NCBI RefSeq assembly: GCF_008123515.1
Contig: NZ_VSSR01000021.1
Coordinates: 124,001 to 188,000 of the forward strand
DNA from: Bradyrhizobium cytisi
Lineage (GTDB): Bacteria > Pseudomonadota > Alphaproteobacteria > Rhizobiales > Xanthobacteraceae
Length of the DNA: 64,000 bases
Direction of reading: 5' to 3'
Positions 26,887 to 35,645 of the stretch are shown one piece after another; the first letter of the stretch is position 1, and each line of letters starts with the position of its first letter. The notes beneath the pieces are model-generated. The model ran no database searches and had not been told where the DNA came from. It saw only the letters and a list, made by a program, of their open reading frames with translations. The position numbers were made by a program, and so were the translations under genes.

Positions 26887-26999
26887 ATCGCCCGCCTTGT
26901 GCGCACTTGCGCACTGGGGCGGGCGATCCAGTACGCCGAGGCGGTTCGGGGAACGTTTGATGTCTCTAGAATACTGGATTCCCCGCTTTCGCGGGGAAT
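26887..26999. repeat. Composite palindromic intergenic repeat
   Basis: Two hairpins in the 347-base gap 26853-27199. First, ATCGCCCGCC (26887-26896) pairs with GGCGGGCGAT (26918-26927), with an inner GTGCG/CGCAC. Second, ATTCCCCGC (26978-26986) pairs with GCGGGGAAT (26991-26999) over a TTTC loop. The second unit and its flanks resemble a dispersed palindrome common in Bradyrhizobium genomes (from memory). I see no gene in the rest of the gap. Confidence 0.7.
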
Positions 27000-27199
27000 G
27001 ACAGCAGTGGGTGAGGCTTCGCAATCGCGTTCATGCTGCTGCATCACCGGCGCGCAGCTCATCAGCAAATTCTCCTCTCATGGCCTGACGGATCGCCGTC
27101 AGAGTGGTTATGTTTGCTCGCGCCGCTGCAGCGTTGATGCCTCACGATGTCTGGAGTTCCAACGCGCGGCGCGGATCTCGAGCAACAGCGAGGCAGGCC

Positions 27200-28483
27200 A
27201 TGGTCAAACCGTTCCCGTCGAAAACCCATATCGGCAACCATATGCTGCATCCGGAAACGCTGATGCTGACCTATGGCTATGATCCGCAGCTGTCGGAAGG
27301 CGCCATCAAGCCGCCGGTGTTCTTGACCTCGACCTTCGTGTTCAGGACGGCCGAGGACGGCCAGGACTTCTTCGATTTCGTCGCGGGCCGGCGTGAGCCG
27401 CCGGAGGGCATGGGCGCGGGCCTGGTCTATTCGCGCTTCAACCATCCCAACAGCGAGATCGTCGAGGACAGGCTCGCCATCTATGAGCGCACCGAGAGCT
27501 GTGTCCTGTTCTCATCCGGCATGGCGGCGATCGCGACCACGATCCTGGCTTTCATACGCCCTGGCGATGTCATCCTGCACTCCCAGCCGCTCTATGGCGG
27601 GACGGAAACCCTGTTGACGAACACGCTTTCGCGTCTTGCGATCGGCGCAGTCGGCTTTGCCGACGGCATCGATGAATCGGCGGTCGGCCATGCTGCGGAG
27701 GAGGCCATGCGCAAGGGCCGGGTCGCGATGATCCTGATCGAAACGCCGGCCAACCCGACCAATGGCCTGGTCGACGTCGCGATGATGCGCCGCGTCGCCG
27801 AGACCATTGGAAAGGCCCAGGGCCACACGCCGATCATCGCCTGCGACAACACGCTGCTCGGCCCGGTGTTTCAGCGGCCGATCGAGCATGGCGCGGATAT
27901 TTCGCTGTACTCGCTGACCAAATATGTCGGCGGTCATTCCGACCTGATCGCGGGCGCGGCGCTCGGCTCGAAGGCGATCATGAAAAGCATCAAGGCGCTG
28001 CGCGGCGCGATCGGCACCCAGCTCGATCCGCATTCCTGCTGGATGATCAACCGCTCGCTCGAGACCTTGAGCCTGCGCATGGAGAAGGCCAACAGTAACG
28101 CGCGCCTCGTCGCGGACTATCTGCGCGACCACGCCAAGGTCGCCAAGGTCCACTATCTCGGTCATCACGACGAGGCCTCGCCGGCCGGACAAGTGTTCGC
28201 GCGGCAGTGTCTCGGCGCGGGATCGACATTCTCGTTCGACATCGTCGGCGGCCAGGCGGCGGCGGAGAAATTTCTCAACGGCTTGCAGATCTTCAAGCTC
28301 GCGGTCAGCCTTGGCGGAACGGAGTCGCTGGCGAGCCTGCCGGCGACGATGACCCATTCCGGCGTGCCCGCCGACATCCGCCGCAAGATCGGCGTGCTGG
28401 ATTCCACGATCCGGCTGTCGATCGGCATCGAGCACCCGTCGGATCTGATCGCGGATCTCACGCAGGCGCTGAGCGCGGCGTAG
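27200..28483 (+). CDS. Cys/Met metabolism PLP-dependent enzyme (cystathionine gamma-synthase / methionine gamma-lyase family)
   Basis: 427 residues from the ATG at 27200; frame upstream of this is not conserved in type. Fold-type I PLP enzyme with [26 protein letters not shown] (phosphate binding), [20 protein letters not shown] (Asp to the pyridine nitrogen) and [11 protein letters not shown] carrying the PLP lysine. [16 protein letters not shown] near the C-terminus is also diagnostic. Such enzymes catalyse gamma-replacement or gamma-elimination on homoserine, cysteine or methionine derivatives. The insert [14 protein letters not shown] after the N-terminal strand is typical of a subgroup whose exact reaction I cannot name. 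No pathway partner is adjacent. Confidence 0.88.
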   Translation: MVKPFPSKTHIGNHMLHPETLMLTYGYDPQLSEGAIKPPVFLTSTFVFRTAEDGQDFFDFVAGRREPPEGMGAGLVYSRFNHPNSEIVEDRLAIYERTESCVLFSSGMAAIATTILAFIRPGDVILHSQPLYGGTETLLTNTLSRLAIGAVGFADGIDESAVGHAAEEAMRKGRVAMILIETPANPTNGLVDVAMMRRVAETIGKAQGHTPIIACDNTLLGPVFQRPIEHGADISLYSLTKYVGGHSDLIAGAALGSKAIMKSIKALRGAIGTQLDPHSCWMINRSLETLSLRMEKANSNARLVADYLRDHAKVAKVHYLGHHDEASPAGQVFARQCLGAGSTFSFDIVGGQAAAEKFLNGLQIFKLAVSLGGTESLASLPATMTHSGVPADIRRKIGVLDSTIRLSIGIEHPSDLIADLTQALSAA

Positions 28484-28535
28484 GGACAGGCATGCTGTGA
28501 GCAAGCGTCCCGTCTGACACGCTCAGCCGGAATCG

Positions 28536-28566
28536 AAAAGGCCGGACGCGCAACTCGCGCCCGGCC
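28536..28566 (-). terminator. Intrinsic terminator of the CHRD gene
   Basis: Read on the minus strand, GGCCGGGCGCG, a short loop and the matching CGCGTCCGGCC form a GC-rich hairpin followed by TTTT (plus-strand A-run 28536-28539). It lies 25 bases beyond the CHRD stop. Confidence 0.7.
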
Positions 28567-28591
28567 CCCGCGGAAAAAATTGCAACAAAGC

Positions 28592-29011
28592 TTACTTGGT
28601 CACCTGGCCGCGGATTTCGCCGCCCGGGTTGGCCGCGGTGTGAATGTTGACGTAGAGCTTGCCGGCGAGCAGATCGGAGGCCTGCGCGTCGGTCAACGTC
28701 GCCGAGCCCTCAGCCGGGCTGTTGGCAGCACCCGGGATCGGCACCGCGACGCCGGCATTCTTGCCGGCCTCGGCGGGGCCATGGAAATGGGCGGCGGTTG
28801 CGGGGCCGGAGAGGCCGGAATAGCTCAGCTTCCAGGATAGCTTCTTGGTGGCGGCGTCATAGTCGAGATCGGCCGTGCCGGTGCCGCTGCTGGTGGTGGC
28901 GGGCACTTCGGACTTGCCGTCCAGCGTCGCCTTCAGTTTCTCCGCGCTGGCCGAGCCTGCGAATGCGACGGCGGCTCCGAGCGCCAGCGTGGCAAAAAGC
29001 GCTTTGTTCAT
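28592..29011 (-). CDS. Exported CHRD domain protein
   Basis: 139 residues. Signal peptide of about 23 residues (MNKALFATLALGAAVAFAGSASA, cleavage after ASA). The remainder is one CHRD domain: ATLDGKSEVPATTSSGTGTADLDYD, AAHFHGPA and the C-terminal LYVNIHTAANPGGEIRGQV, which contains the hallmark NIHT and PGGEIRGQV. The domain is named from chordin and occurs widely in bacterial exported proteins of unknown function. The gene is divergent from the diheme cytochrome at 29153 across 141 bases. Confidence 0.9.
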   Translation of the reverse strand: MNKALFATLALGAAVAFAGSASAEKLKATLDGKSEVPATTSSGTGTADLDYDAATKKLSWKLSYSGLSGPATAAHFHGPAEAGKNAGVAVPIPGAANSPAEGSATLTDAQASDLLAGKLYVNIHTAANPGGEIRGQVTK

Positions 29012-29152
29012 GGGTCTCTCCCTGTTGACGCCTGATTGCGGTCAACTTGCAAACAGTGCGGTTCCGACTTTATTCCCGGATTCCGATCAAACCATCTAAA
29101 TTATTCGTGGCTGGAGCGGCTGCGGGATGATCCGTAAATTCGCCGGAGCTCG

Positions 29153-30091
29153 ATGGGATCCTCAATGCCGCGACGAATAATTTCTGTCATTTTGATTGCT
29201 GCTGTTGCAGCACTTGTCGTCTACTGGTGGCTGACCGCGCCGACCGCTTTGGCCTTGCCGGCGCCGATGCGCGGGCCTGATCTCGCCAATGGGCAGGAGC
29301 TGTTCAATGCCGGCGGCTGCTCGTCCTGCCATGCCGTGCCCAACCAGCCCGACCGTCTCAGGCTTGGCGGTGGCCTGGCGCTGGGCTCGCCGTTCGGAAC
29401 GTTCTATGCCCCGAATATTTCGCCCGATGCCGCCGACGGCATCGGCCGCTGGAGCGAGGCCGATTTCGTCAATGCGGTGATGCGCGGCATCTCGCCTGCG
29501 GGTACGCACTACTTCCCGGCATTTCCCTACACGTCCTATCACATCGTCAAAGTCGACGACGTTCGCGATCTCTTTGCCTATCTGAAGACGCTGCCGCCGG
29601 TGTCCGGCCGGGTGCGCGACCACGATCTGCCATTTCCCTTCAACATCCGCCGCAATGTCGGCATCTGGAAATTGCTGTTCATGGAGGTCAGGCCGTTCAT
29701 GCCGGATGCAGCGCGATCCGCACAATGGAATCGCGGCGCCTATCTCGTGAACGGTTTTGGCCATTGCGCCGAATGCCACAGTCCGCGCAATTTTCTCGGC
29801 GGCGTCATCACTTCGCAGCGCTTCGCCGGCGGCCCCAATCCCGAAGGCGAGGGCTGGGTGCCGAACATCACGCAGAAGGGTATTGGCGGCTGGAGCGAGA
29901 AAGATATTGCCGACTTCTTAGAGACCGGCGACATGCCCGAAGGCGACAGCGCATCGGGCTCGATGCGGCCGGTGATCAAGAACCTCGCGCAGTTGACACC
30001 GGAGGATCGCGCCGCGATGGCGGCGTATCTGAAGTCGTTGCCGCCGGTCGACGGTCCGACGCCGCCCAAACGCAAGGAGGCTGGCGGTTAG
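29153..30091 (+). CDS. Diheme cytochrome c
   Basis: 312 residues. One N-terminal hydrophobic segment (about residues 8-27) serves as signal anchor. Two cytochrome c domains follow with haem motifs Cys56-x2-Cys59-His60 (CSSCH) and Cys205-x2-Cys208-His209 (CAECH). FGTFYAPNISPDAADGIGRWSEADF and its second-domain partner WVPNITQKGIGGWSEKDI show internal duplication. The layout is like the cytochrome subunits of membrane-bound alcohol/aldehyde or gluconate dehydrogenases, where such proteins pass electrons to the respiratory chain. No dehydrogenase is adjacent. Alternative ATG at 29165. Its last four bases overlap the end of the convergent Lrp-like gene. Confidence 0.88.
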   Translation: MGSSMPRRIISVILIAAVAALVVYWWLTAPTALALPAPMRGPDLANGQELFNAGGCSSCHAVPNQPDRLRLGGGLALGSPFGTFYAPNISPDAADGIGRWSEADFVNAVMRGISPAGTHYFPAFPYTSYHIVKVDDVRDLFAYLKTLPPVSGRVRDHDLPFPFNIRRNVGIWKLLFMEVRPFMPDAARSAQWNRGAYLVNGFGHCAECHSPRNFLGGVITSQRFAGGPNPEGEGWVPNITQKGIGGWSEKDIADFLETGDMPEGDSASGSMRPVIKNLAQLTPEDRAAMAAYLKSLPPVDGPTPPKRKEAGG

Positions 30092-30333
30092 CTGGTGCCG
30101 AACGCCTTGAAGGTGATGATGGTGAGCGTGTCCTGGATGCCGGGCAGCACCTGCACCTTCTCGTTGATGAAGTGGCCGATGTCGGTGTCGTTGTCGACAT
30201 AGAACTTCACCAGCAAATCGTAATGGCCGGCTGTCGAGTAGATCTCGGAGGCGATCTCGGCTTCGGCAAGCGCATTGGCGACCGTATAGGACTGGCCGAG
30301 CTTGCATTTGATCTGGACGAAAAAGGGAACCAT
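30088..30333 (-). CDS. Stand-alone Lrp/AsnC ligand-binding (RAM) domain protein
   Basis: 81 residues from the ATG at 30333; a GTG at 30342 is an alternative. The whole protein is one Lrp/AsnC C-terminal domain: FFVQIKCKLGQSYTVANAL, AEIASEIYSTAGHYDLLVKFYV (the central Gly of the effector pocket) and ITFKAFGTS at the end. There is no DNA-binding helix-turn-helix. Such short forms bind amino acids or assemble with full Lrp proteins. Role here unknown. It converges with the diheme cytochrome with a four-base overlap. Confidence 0.88.
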   Translation of the reverse strand: MVPFFVQIKCKLGQSYTVANALAEAEIASEIYSTAGHYDLLVKFYVDNDTDIGHFINEKVQVLPGIQDTLTIITFKAFGTS

Positions 30334-30447
30334 TGCAGTCACTCCGAAGGGGTATTCTTCCGGCTAATAGGCCAAAACCGGCCGGATTTAGCAAGCGGAC
30401 TTGCGGCCTGCGGGGACAAGCCGCCCGCGCGCAAATACGGTTTTGCC

Positions 30448-32427
30448 CTACGAAGTCACAGTCACCGCGGCGAAGGCGTGCCTGAGCCGCTGGGCGAGCT
30501 CGGCCTTGCGATAGGGCTTGGTCAGGACCACTGCGTCGGCTTGCGCGCGGCCCTGCTCGACCAGGGTCTCCAGCGCATAGCCTGAGGTGAACAGCACCGG
30601 CAAGCCGGGCCGAATCCGCCGGGCCTGATCGGCGAGCTCCCAGCCACTCATTCCGCCGGGCATGACGATATCGGTGAACAGCATGTCGATGCCGGGATCG
30701 GTGCGCAGCCGTTGCAATGCCTCCTGGCCGTTGACGGCGGCGACGACGCCATAGCCGAGAGCTTCCACCTGGAGGATCACCGAGGAGCGCACGAACGGAT
30801 CGTCTTCCGCGATCAGGATCTTCTCGTGCCCGCGCGGCGCGGCCTCCTCGCCTTCCAGCACATCGGCCAGCGATTGTCCGGCACCAGCACGCGGCAGGTA
30901 GATCCGAACCGTCGTTCCCAGGCCCTGTTCGCTATAGATCGAGACGTGACCGTCTGACTGCTTGGCGAAGCCATAGACCATGCTCAGCCCGAGCCCTGAC
31001 CCCTTGCCGACCTCCTTGGTGGTGAAGAATGGCTCGAATGCGCGCTCGATCACCTCGGGCGTCATGCCTTCGCCGTCATCAGTGACGGAAAGCAGCGCGT
31101 AGGCGCCCGACGCCACTTCCGGGTGCAGGGCGCGATAGTCATCGTCGATCGCGGCGAGTTCCGTGCTCAGCGTCAGGTGCCCGCCTGACGGCATCGCGTC
31201 CTGCGCATTCAGCGCAAGGTTCAGCACGGCGGATTCGAGTTGGGCGCGGTCGGCAAAGGCCAAGATCGTGCCGGGCCCGAAGGCCGTCTTGATCTCGATG
31301 TTCTCGCGCAAGGTGCGCTTGAGCAGCTTGAGCATGGACCCGAGCAGCTCGCGGCAATCGACCGTCTGCGGCTGGAGCAATTGGCGGCGACTGAACGCCA
31401 GCAGCCGCTGCGTCAGCTCCGCGCCGCGTTCGCCGGACTCGCAGATGTCGTCGGCAAATTGCCGCAAATCGGGCCGCGTCTTGAGCTGCTCGCTGAGATG
31501 CTCGGCGTTGCCAATGATCACGGTCAGGAGATTGTTGAAGTCGTGCGCGATGCCGCCGGAAAGCTGGCCGACCGTCTCCATCTTCTGCGCCTGCTGGAGC
31601 TGTTGCTCAGTCAGCTTGCGCGCGGTCAGATCGTGGATGATGCCGACGTAGATCAGTTCGCCGTCCTGCCACGCCTGGCCGACCGACAGACCCATCGGAA
31701 AGCTCGATCCGTCCTTGCGCAGGCCGGCGGCTTCGCCGGTCGCGAAGCGCCGCGCATGACCGGTGGATGAGGGCCTCTCCTGGTTGGACATCAGCATGCC
31801 GATGTCGAGATTCATGACCTCGGCGGCGTGATAGCCGAACAGCCGTTCGCAGGCGGGATTGAACAGGAGAATGCGGGCTTGCGCGTCGAACAGGATGACA
31901 CCGTCGACGGCGGTCTCGACGACCGCGGTGAGACGCGTCACGCTTTCGCGCATCGCGCGCTGGGCGTCTCCGACCTGCCGCAGCAGCAGCGTCGCGTCCC
32001 GGCTCTTGATCTCCTCCTCCTCGAGCGCAGCCTGAACCTTCTGCAGCTCAAACGGGGAGGGGATGGTTAGGATTTTCGGCAAGAGCGGCCAAAGTGCACC
32101 GGCGGTGAAGATGGAGGCCGCAGCCGTGACCGCCTTGACCAGGCCCTCGATGCCGTAGATCGGGACCCAGAGCGTGTAGATCGACAGCACATGGGTCAGG
32201 CCGCAGGCCATGATGAAGATCGCGAACGCCCAGTAGACCCAGCCGAATTGGAGGTCTCGCCGCTTGGTGACGAGAATGGTGAGAGCGAACGGGATCGAGA
32301 AATAGGCGGCGGCTATGATGGCATCGGAGACGACGTGGAGCCAGATCAGCTCAGGTTCCCACAACAGGCAGATGCCGTGCGGTGAGAACATCGAGGAGTC
32401 GAGAATGCGTTCGAAGTAGGCCCACAT
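30448..32427 (-). CDS. Hybrid histidine kinase with ethylene-receptor-like N-terminal domain, PAS and receiver domains
   Basis: 659 residues from the ATG at 32427 (a start at 32472 is less likely). Order: three membrane helices (about 27-120), PAS (about 165-270), HisKA with phospho-acceptor His295 in GGIAHDFNN, HATPase_c (DDGEGMTP, FTTKEVGKGSGLGLSMVYGF), and a receiver domain (EDDPFVRSS, with Asp in LFTDIVMP). The membrane part matches the ETR1/SynEtr1 ethylene-binding domain: Asp35, Tyr42, Ile72, Cys75 and His79 (CGLTH) align with ETR1 Asp25, Tyr32, Ile62, Cys65 and His69, all at a constant offset of ten. Cys65 and His69 hold copper in ETR1. Ethylene binding here is inferred. It may signal within its own chain or to an unlinked regulator; thiD is divergent. 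Confidence 0.9.
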   Translation of the reverse strand: MWAYFERILDSSMFSPHGICLLWEPELIWLHVVSDAIIAAAYFSIPFALTILVTKRRDLQFGWVYWAFAIFIMACGLTHVLSIYTLWVPIYGIEGLVKAVTAAASIFTAGALWPLLPKILTIPSPFELQKVQAALEEEEIKSRDATLLLRQVGDAQRAMRESVTRLTAVVETAVDGVILFDAQARILLFNPACERLFGYHAAEVMNLDIGMLMSNQERPSSTGHARRFATGEAAGLRKDGSSFPMGLSVGQAWQDGELIYVGIIHDLTARKLTEQQLQQAQKMETVGQLSGGIAHDFNNLLTVIIGNAEHLSEQLKTRPDLRQFADDICESGERGAELTQRLLAFSRRQLLQPQTVDCRELLGSMLKLLKRTLRENIEIKTAFGPGTILAFADRAQLESAVLNLALNAQDAMPSGGHLTLSTELAAIDDDYRALHPEVASGAYALLSVTDDGEGMTPEVIERAFEPFFTTKEVGKGSGLGLSMVYGFAKQSDGHVSIYSEQGLGTTVRIYLPRAGAGQSLADVLEGEEAAPRGHEKILIAEDDPFVRSSVILQVEALGYGVVAAVNGQEALQRLRTDPGIDMLFTDIVMPGGMSGWELADQARRIRPGLPVLFTSGYALETLVEQGRAQADAVVLTKPYRKAELAQRLRHAFAAVTVTS

Positions 32428-32707
32428 GATACAGTCCCGAGAGGGTTGCAGGCCGGGGGCGGCCCGCAACATGGCATCGCCAGCGAATCGATCAATCTTT
32501 CACTGATTTGGATGGACCCGCCAAGGCCGGGCGATGACTAGGTCTTATTTCTCCGGATGTGCACGTTTCCGGGACGACGATACTGCGTGGCACCGCGCGT
32601 GCACGATTCGCGGCTTGCTGGTGCTCCGAGCGCGCGGTAGGAGAAGCCATGACTTCGAAATGCCTGACTTTGAAACGCCTGGCTTCGAAAACCCGGAAAA
32701 CCGCCCG

Positions 32708-33508
32708 ATGACCACGCCCGTGGCGCTCACCATCGCCGGCTCGGATTCGAGCGGCGGCGCCGGCATTCAGGCCGACCTGAAGACCTTTGCCGCGCTCGGC
32801 GTCTACGGTGCCTCCGCGATCACGGCGCTGACGGCGCAGAACACCAAAGGTGTCAGCGGCATTCACGCGGTTTCCGCGGCGTTCGTCACCGCGCAGATCG
32901 ATGCGGTGCTCTCCGATCTCGACGTCGGCGCGGTGAAGATCGGCATGGTGGCGCAGGCCGAGACTATCGATGTGATCGCCTCTGCGCTGGCGCGCTGGAA
33001 GCCTCGCAATATCGTGCTCGATCCCGTGATGGTCGCAACCTCCGGCGACCGCCTGCTGGCGTCCGAAGCCGTCGAGGCCCTGCGCAAGAAGCTGATTCCG
33101 CTGGCCTCGGTCGTTACGCCAAATCTGCCCGAGGCCGCCGCTCTGCTCGACGGGCCGCTTGCGCGAAGCGAAGCCGAGATCGAGAGTCAGGGCCGCCGCC
33201 TGCTCGCGCTCGGCTGCCACGCTGTCCTGATCAAGGGCGGGCACGGCGAGGGCGCCGAGAGCATCGACTATCTCGTCGATGCCGGAAACACGATTGCGCT
33301 TGCCGCGCCGCGCGTCGCCACGAAGAACACCCATGGCACCGGCTGCTCGCTCTCGTCGGCGATTGCGGCGGGTCTCGCCAAGGGCGAGACCCTGGAGCAG
33401 GCGGTGCGCAACGCCAAGGCCTGGATCAGTGTTGCGATTGAAGCTGCCGACCGCTTCAGCGTCGGCCACGGCCACGGGCCGATCCATCATTTCCACAAGT
33501 TTTACTGA
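32708..33508 (+). CDS. thiD: Hydroxymethylpyrimidine / phosphomethylpyrimidine kinase ThiD
   Basis: 266 residues from the ATG at 32708, the family's normal length; the frame is open further upstream but that part is not family-like. ThiD phosphorylates HMP twice to HMP-PP for thiamine synthesis. Signatures: TIAGSDSSGGAGIQADLKTFAALGVYG at the N-terminus, ALTAQNT, KIGMVAQAETI, DPVMVATSGDRLL, TPNLPEAAALL and the anion-hole motif NTHGTGCSLSSAIAAGLA with the catalytic Asp position occupied as GTGC. No other thi gene is adjacent. It is divergent from the histidine kinase across 280 bases in which I see no other gene. Confidence 0.94.
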   Translation: MTTPVALTIAGSDSSGGAGIQADLKTFAALGVYGASAITALTAQNTKGVSGIHAVSAAFVTAQIDAVLSDLDVGAVKIGMVAQAETIDVIASALARWKPRNIVLDPVMVATSGDRLLASEAVEALRKKLIPLASVVTPNLPEAAALLDGPLARSEAEIESQGRRLLALGCHAVLIKGGHGEGAESIDYLVDAGNTIALAAPRVATKNTHGTGCSLSSAIAAGLAKGETLEQAVRNAKAWISVAIEAADRFSVGHGHGPIHHFHKFY

Positions 33509-33682
33509 CGCCGGCTGCGAGCTGCGTGTCGGCCCCGCCGTTAACCAGCAGGACCAGGGTGTTCCGGGCTTTTGCGGGCAACCAATGCCGCCTCATGTCG
33601 CCTGATTGTCGCATGCGACTGATATTCGCGGGGAGGGCGAGGCGAGGTTTGATTCGTAGCTGAGGTGCCTCAAAGGTCCAAT

Positions 33683-33700
33683 TGGTCATCCCCCTGTCAC
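33683..33700 (+). promoter_or_regulatory. Candidate PhoB box
   Basis: TGGTCAT (33683-33689), four spacer bases, then CTGTCAC (33694-33700). The Pho box consensus is two CTGTCAT-like 7-mers four bases apart: the second copy is a full match to CTGTCA(C/T), the first differs at two positions. It ends 23 bases before the ATG at 33724. A -10-like TGTTAC lies at 33709-33714, so the transcript would have almost no leader. Confidence 0.5.
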
Positions 33701-33723
33701 GGGACATTGTTACAGGCTGTCGC

Positions 33724-34536
33724 ATGGGAAGTTACGATGTGAGTGACGAGAGCCCTGAAAGGCGCTTTCGCACCTTGTTCATTTCCGATGTCCATCTCGG
33801 AGCCCGCGGCTCGCAAGCCGACCTGCTGCTGGACTTCCTGCGCTACCACGACGCCGACACCATCTATCTCGTCGGCGACATCGTCGACGGCTGGGCGCTG
33901 AAATCGAGCTGGCACTGGCCGCAGTCGCACAACGACCTGGTACAGAAGCTGCTGCGCAAGGCGCGCAAGGGCGCCAAGGTCATCTACGTGCCCGGCAATC
34001 ACGACGAGTTCCTGCGCAACTATTACGGCACGCATTTCGGCGGCATCGACGTTGTCGAGAACACCGTCCACACCGGCGTGGACGGCAAGCGCTATCTCGT
34101 CATCCACGGCGACATCTTCGATCTCGTGGTGCAGAACGCGCGCTGGCTCGCCCATCTCGGCGACAAGGCCTACGACTTCGCGATTCAGATGAATCGCTTC
34201 GTCAACTTCTTCCGCCGCATGTTCAAGGTGCCCTACTGGTCGCTCTCGCAGTGGGCGAAGCAGAAGGTCAAGAACGCCGTGAACTATATCGGCGCGTTCG
34301 AGCAGGCGCTCTCCGCCGAGGCACGGCGCCATGATGCCGACGGGGTGATCTGCGGCCACATCCACTACGCCGTGATCCGCGACGAGAATGGCATCCGCTA
34401 CATGAATTGCGGCGACTGGGTCGAGAGCTGCACCGCGCTGGTCGAGCACGATGACGGTCGTTTCGAGATCATCACCTGGTCCGACCACGCCCAAAAGCCT
34501 GCAGCCGTACCGCAGGTGGCAGCAAGGGCGGCTTGA
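33724..34536 (+). CDS. Metallophosphoesterase, candidate PlcP-type phospholipase C (often labelled UDP-2,3-diacylglucosamine diphosphatase)
   Basis: 270 residues from the ATG at 33724. All calcineurin-type metal motifs are present: FISDVHLG, LVGDIVDGW, VPGNHDEF, VIHGD and ICGHIHYA. It resembles LpxH in these motifs, which explains the common annotation. The C-terminal extension, the overlap (TGATG) with a GT4 glycosyltransferase and the candidate Pho box fit PlcP better. PlcP is the phospholipase C that strips phosphate head groups from phosphatidylcholine and phosphatidylethanolamine under phosphate limitation in Sinorhizobium and marine bacteria. The diacylglycerol would feed the next enzyme. 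Family certain; PlcP versus LpxH is inference from context. An upstream TTG at 33682 would overlap the Pho box. Confidence 0.75.
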   Translation: MGSYDVSDESPERRFRTLFISDVHLGARGSQADLLLDFLRYHDADTIYLVGDIVDGWALKSSWHWPQSHNDLVQKLLRKARKGAKVIYVPGNHDEFLRNYYGTHFGGIDVVENTVHTGVDGKRYLVIHGDIFDLVVQNARWLAHLGDKAYDFAIQMNRFVNFFRRMFKVPYWSLSQWAKQKVKNAVNYIGAFEQALSAEARRHDADGVICGHIHYAVIRDENGIRYMNCGDWVESCTALVEHDDGRFEIITWSDHAQKPAAVPQVAARAA

Positions 34537-35579
34537 TGCGTATCCTGGTCGCGACCGACGCCTGGCACCCGCAAGTCAACGGTGTGGTTCGGACGCTGAC
34601 CAAGCTTGCTGACGCCGCCAAGACGCTCGGTACCGAGTTTACGTTCCTGACGCCGCAATCGTTCCGTACCTTTGCGATGCCGAGCTATCGCGACGTGCGG
34701 CTCGCGATGCCGCGCCCGGCGCGCATCGCAAGACTGATTGAGGAAGCGCGGCCCGACAGCATCCACATCGCGACGGAAGGGCCGATCGGCCTGATGGTCC
34801 GCCGCTATTGCCGGCAGCGCAAGCTGCCGTTCACGACCAGCTTTCACACCCGCTTTCCCGAATATGTCCGCGCCCGCGTGCCGGTCCCGGAATCCCTGAT
34901 CTGGCGGGCGCTGCGGCGCTTCCACAGCGCCAGCCGCGCCGTGATGGCGGCGACGCCAGCACTCGCCCGCGAGCTCAGCGAGCGCGGCTTTGCCAATGTC
35001 GTGCTGTGGCCGCGCGGCGTCGACACAAAGCTGTTCCACCCTCGCGCCATCGATCTCTGCCTCCCGGCACCGGTGTTCCTTTCCGTCGGCCGGGTCTCGG
35101 TCGAGAAGAATCTCGAGGCGTTTCTCGACCTCGATCTGCCCGGCACCAAGGTGATCGTCGGCGATGGCCCGGCGCGCAACACGCTGGAAGAGGCCTATCC
35201 CGACGCGATTTTCCTGGGCGAAAAGCACGGCGAGGAGCTGGCCGACATCTATGCGGCAGCCGACGTCTTCGTGTTTCCGAGCAGGACCGACACGTTCGGC
35301 CTGGTCCTGCTCGAGGCGCTCGCGAGCGGCCTGCCGGTTGCGGCGTTCCCGGTGAAGGGGCCGCGCGACGTCATCGGCGATGCGCCGGTCGGCGCGCTGG
35401 ACAATGACCTGCGCAATGCCTGCTTCGCGGCGCTCGATGTCTCCAGGCCAGCCTGCGTCGAATTCGCCGCCAATTACACCTGGGAAGCCTCGGCGAGGGC
35501 ATTTGTGGACAGCATCCGGGCGGCCGGCGCGGTGCTGCCCGGCCGGACCGGCACGGAACAGCCGCGCTTCGTCGCCTGA
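34536..35579 (+). CDS. GT4 glycosyltransferase, candidate Agt-type diacylglycerol glycosyltransferase
   Basis: 347 residues. GT-B enzyme of the MgtA/PimB-like GT4 group: MRILVATDAWHPQVNGVVRT with the N-terminal Gly-rich loop, TSFHTRFPEY, PRGVDTKLFHP, SVGRVSVEKN and FPSRTDTFGLVLLEALASGLPV with the EX7E pair. The N-terminal half carries IHIATEGPIGLMVRR. Enzymes of this type transfer glucose, mannose or glucuronate to diacylglycerol or phospholipid. It overlaps the preceding phosphoesterase by one base, the arrangement seen for plcP-agt lipid-remodelling pairs, so glycolipid synthesis during phosphate starvation is the leading idea. The sugar donor cannot be predicted. Confidence 0.78.
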   Translation: MRILVATDAWHPQVNGVVRTLTKLADAAKTLGTEFTFLTPQSFRTFAMPSYRDVRLAMPRPARIARLIEEARPDSIHIATEGPIGLMVRRYCRQRKLPFTTSFHTRFPEYVRARVPVPESLIWRALRRFHSASRAVMAATPALARELSERGFANVVLWPRGVDTKLFHPRAIDLCLPAPVFLSVGRVSVEKNLEAFLDLDLPGTKVIVGDGPARNTLEEAYPDAIFLGEKHGEELADIYAAADVFVFPSRTDTFGLVLLEALASGLPVAAFPVKGPRDVIGDAPVGALDNDLRNACFAALDVSRPACVEFAANYTWEASARAFVDSIRAAGAVLPGRTGTEQPRFVA

Positions 35580-35645
35580 ACGGATAAAAATCCTCGCGCG
35601 GAGGTGTCTTGCCGGCGCCGCGTCCGCCGCGATAACATCGCCCCC

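Noticed and set aside
33724..34536. Annotation of the phosphoesterase simply as LpxH
   Set aside because: The metal motifs are shared by many calcineurin-type enzymes. Coupling to a glycosyltransferase and the Pho box favour a PlcP role, so the generic label was not adopted.
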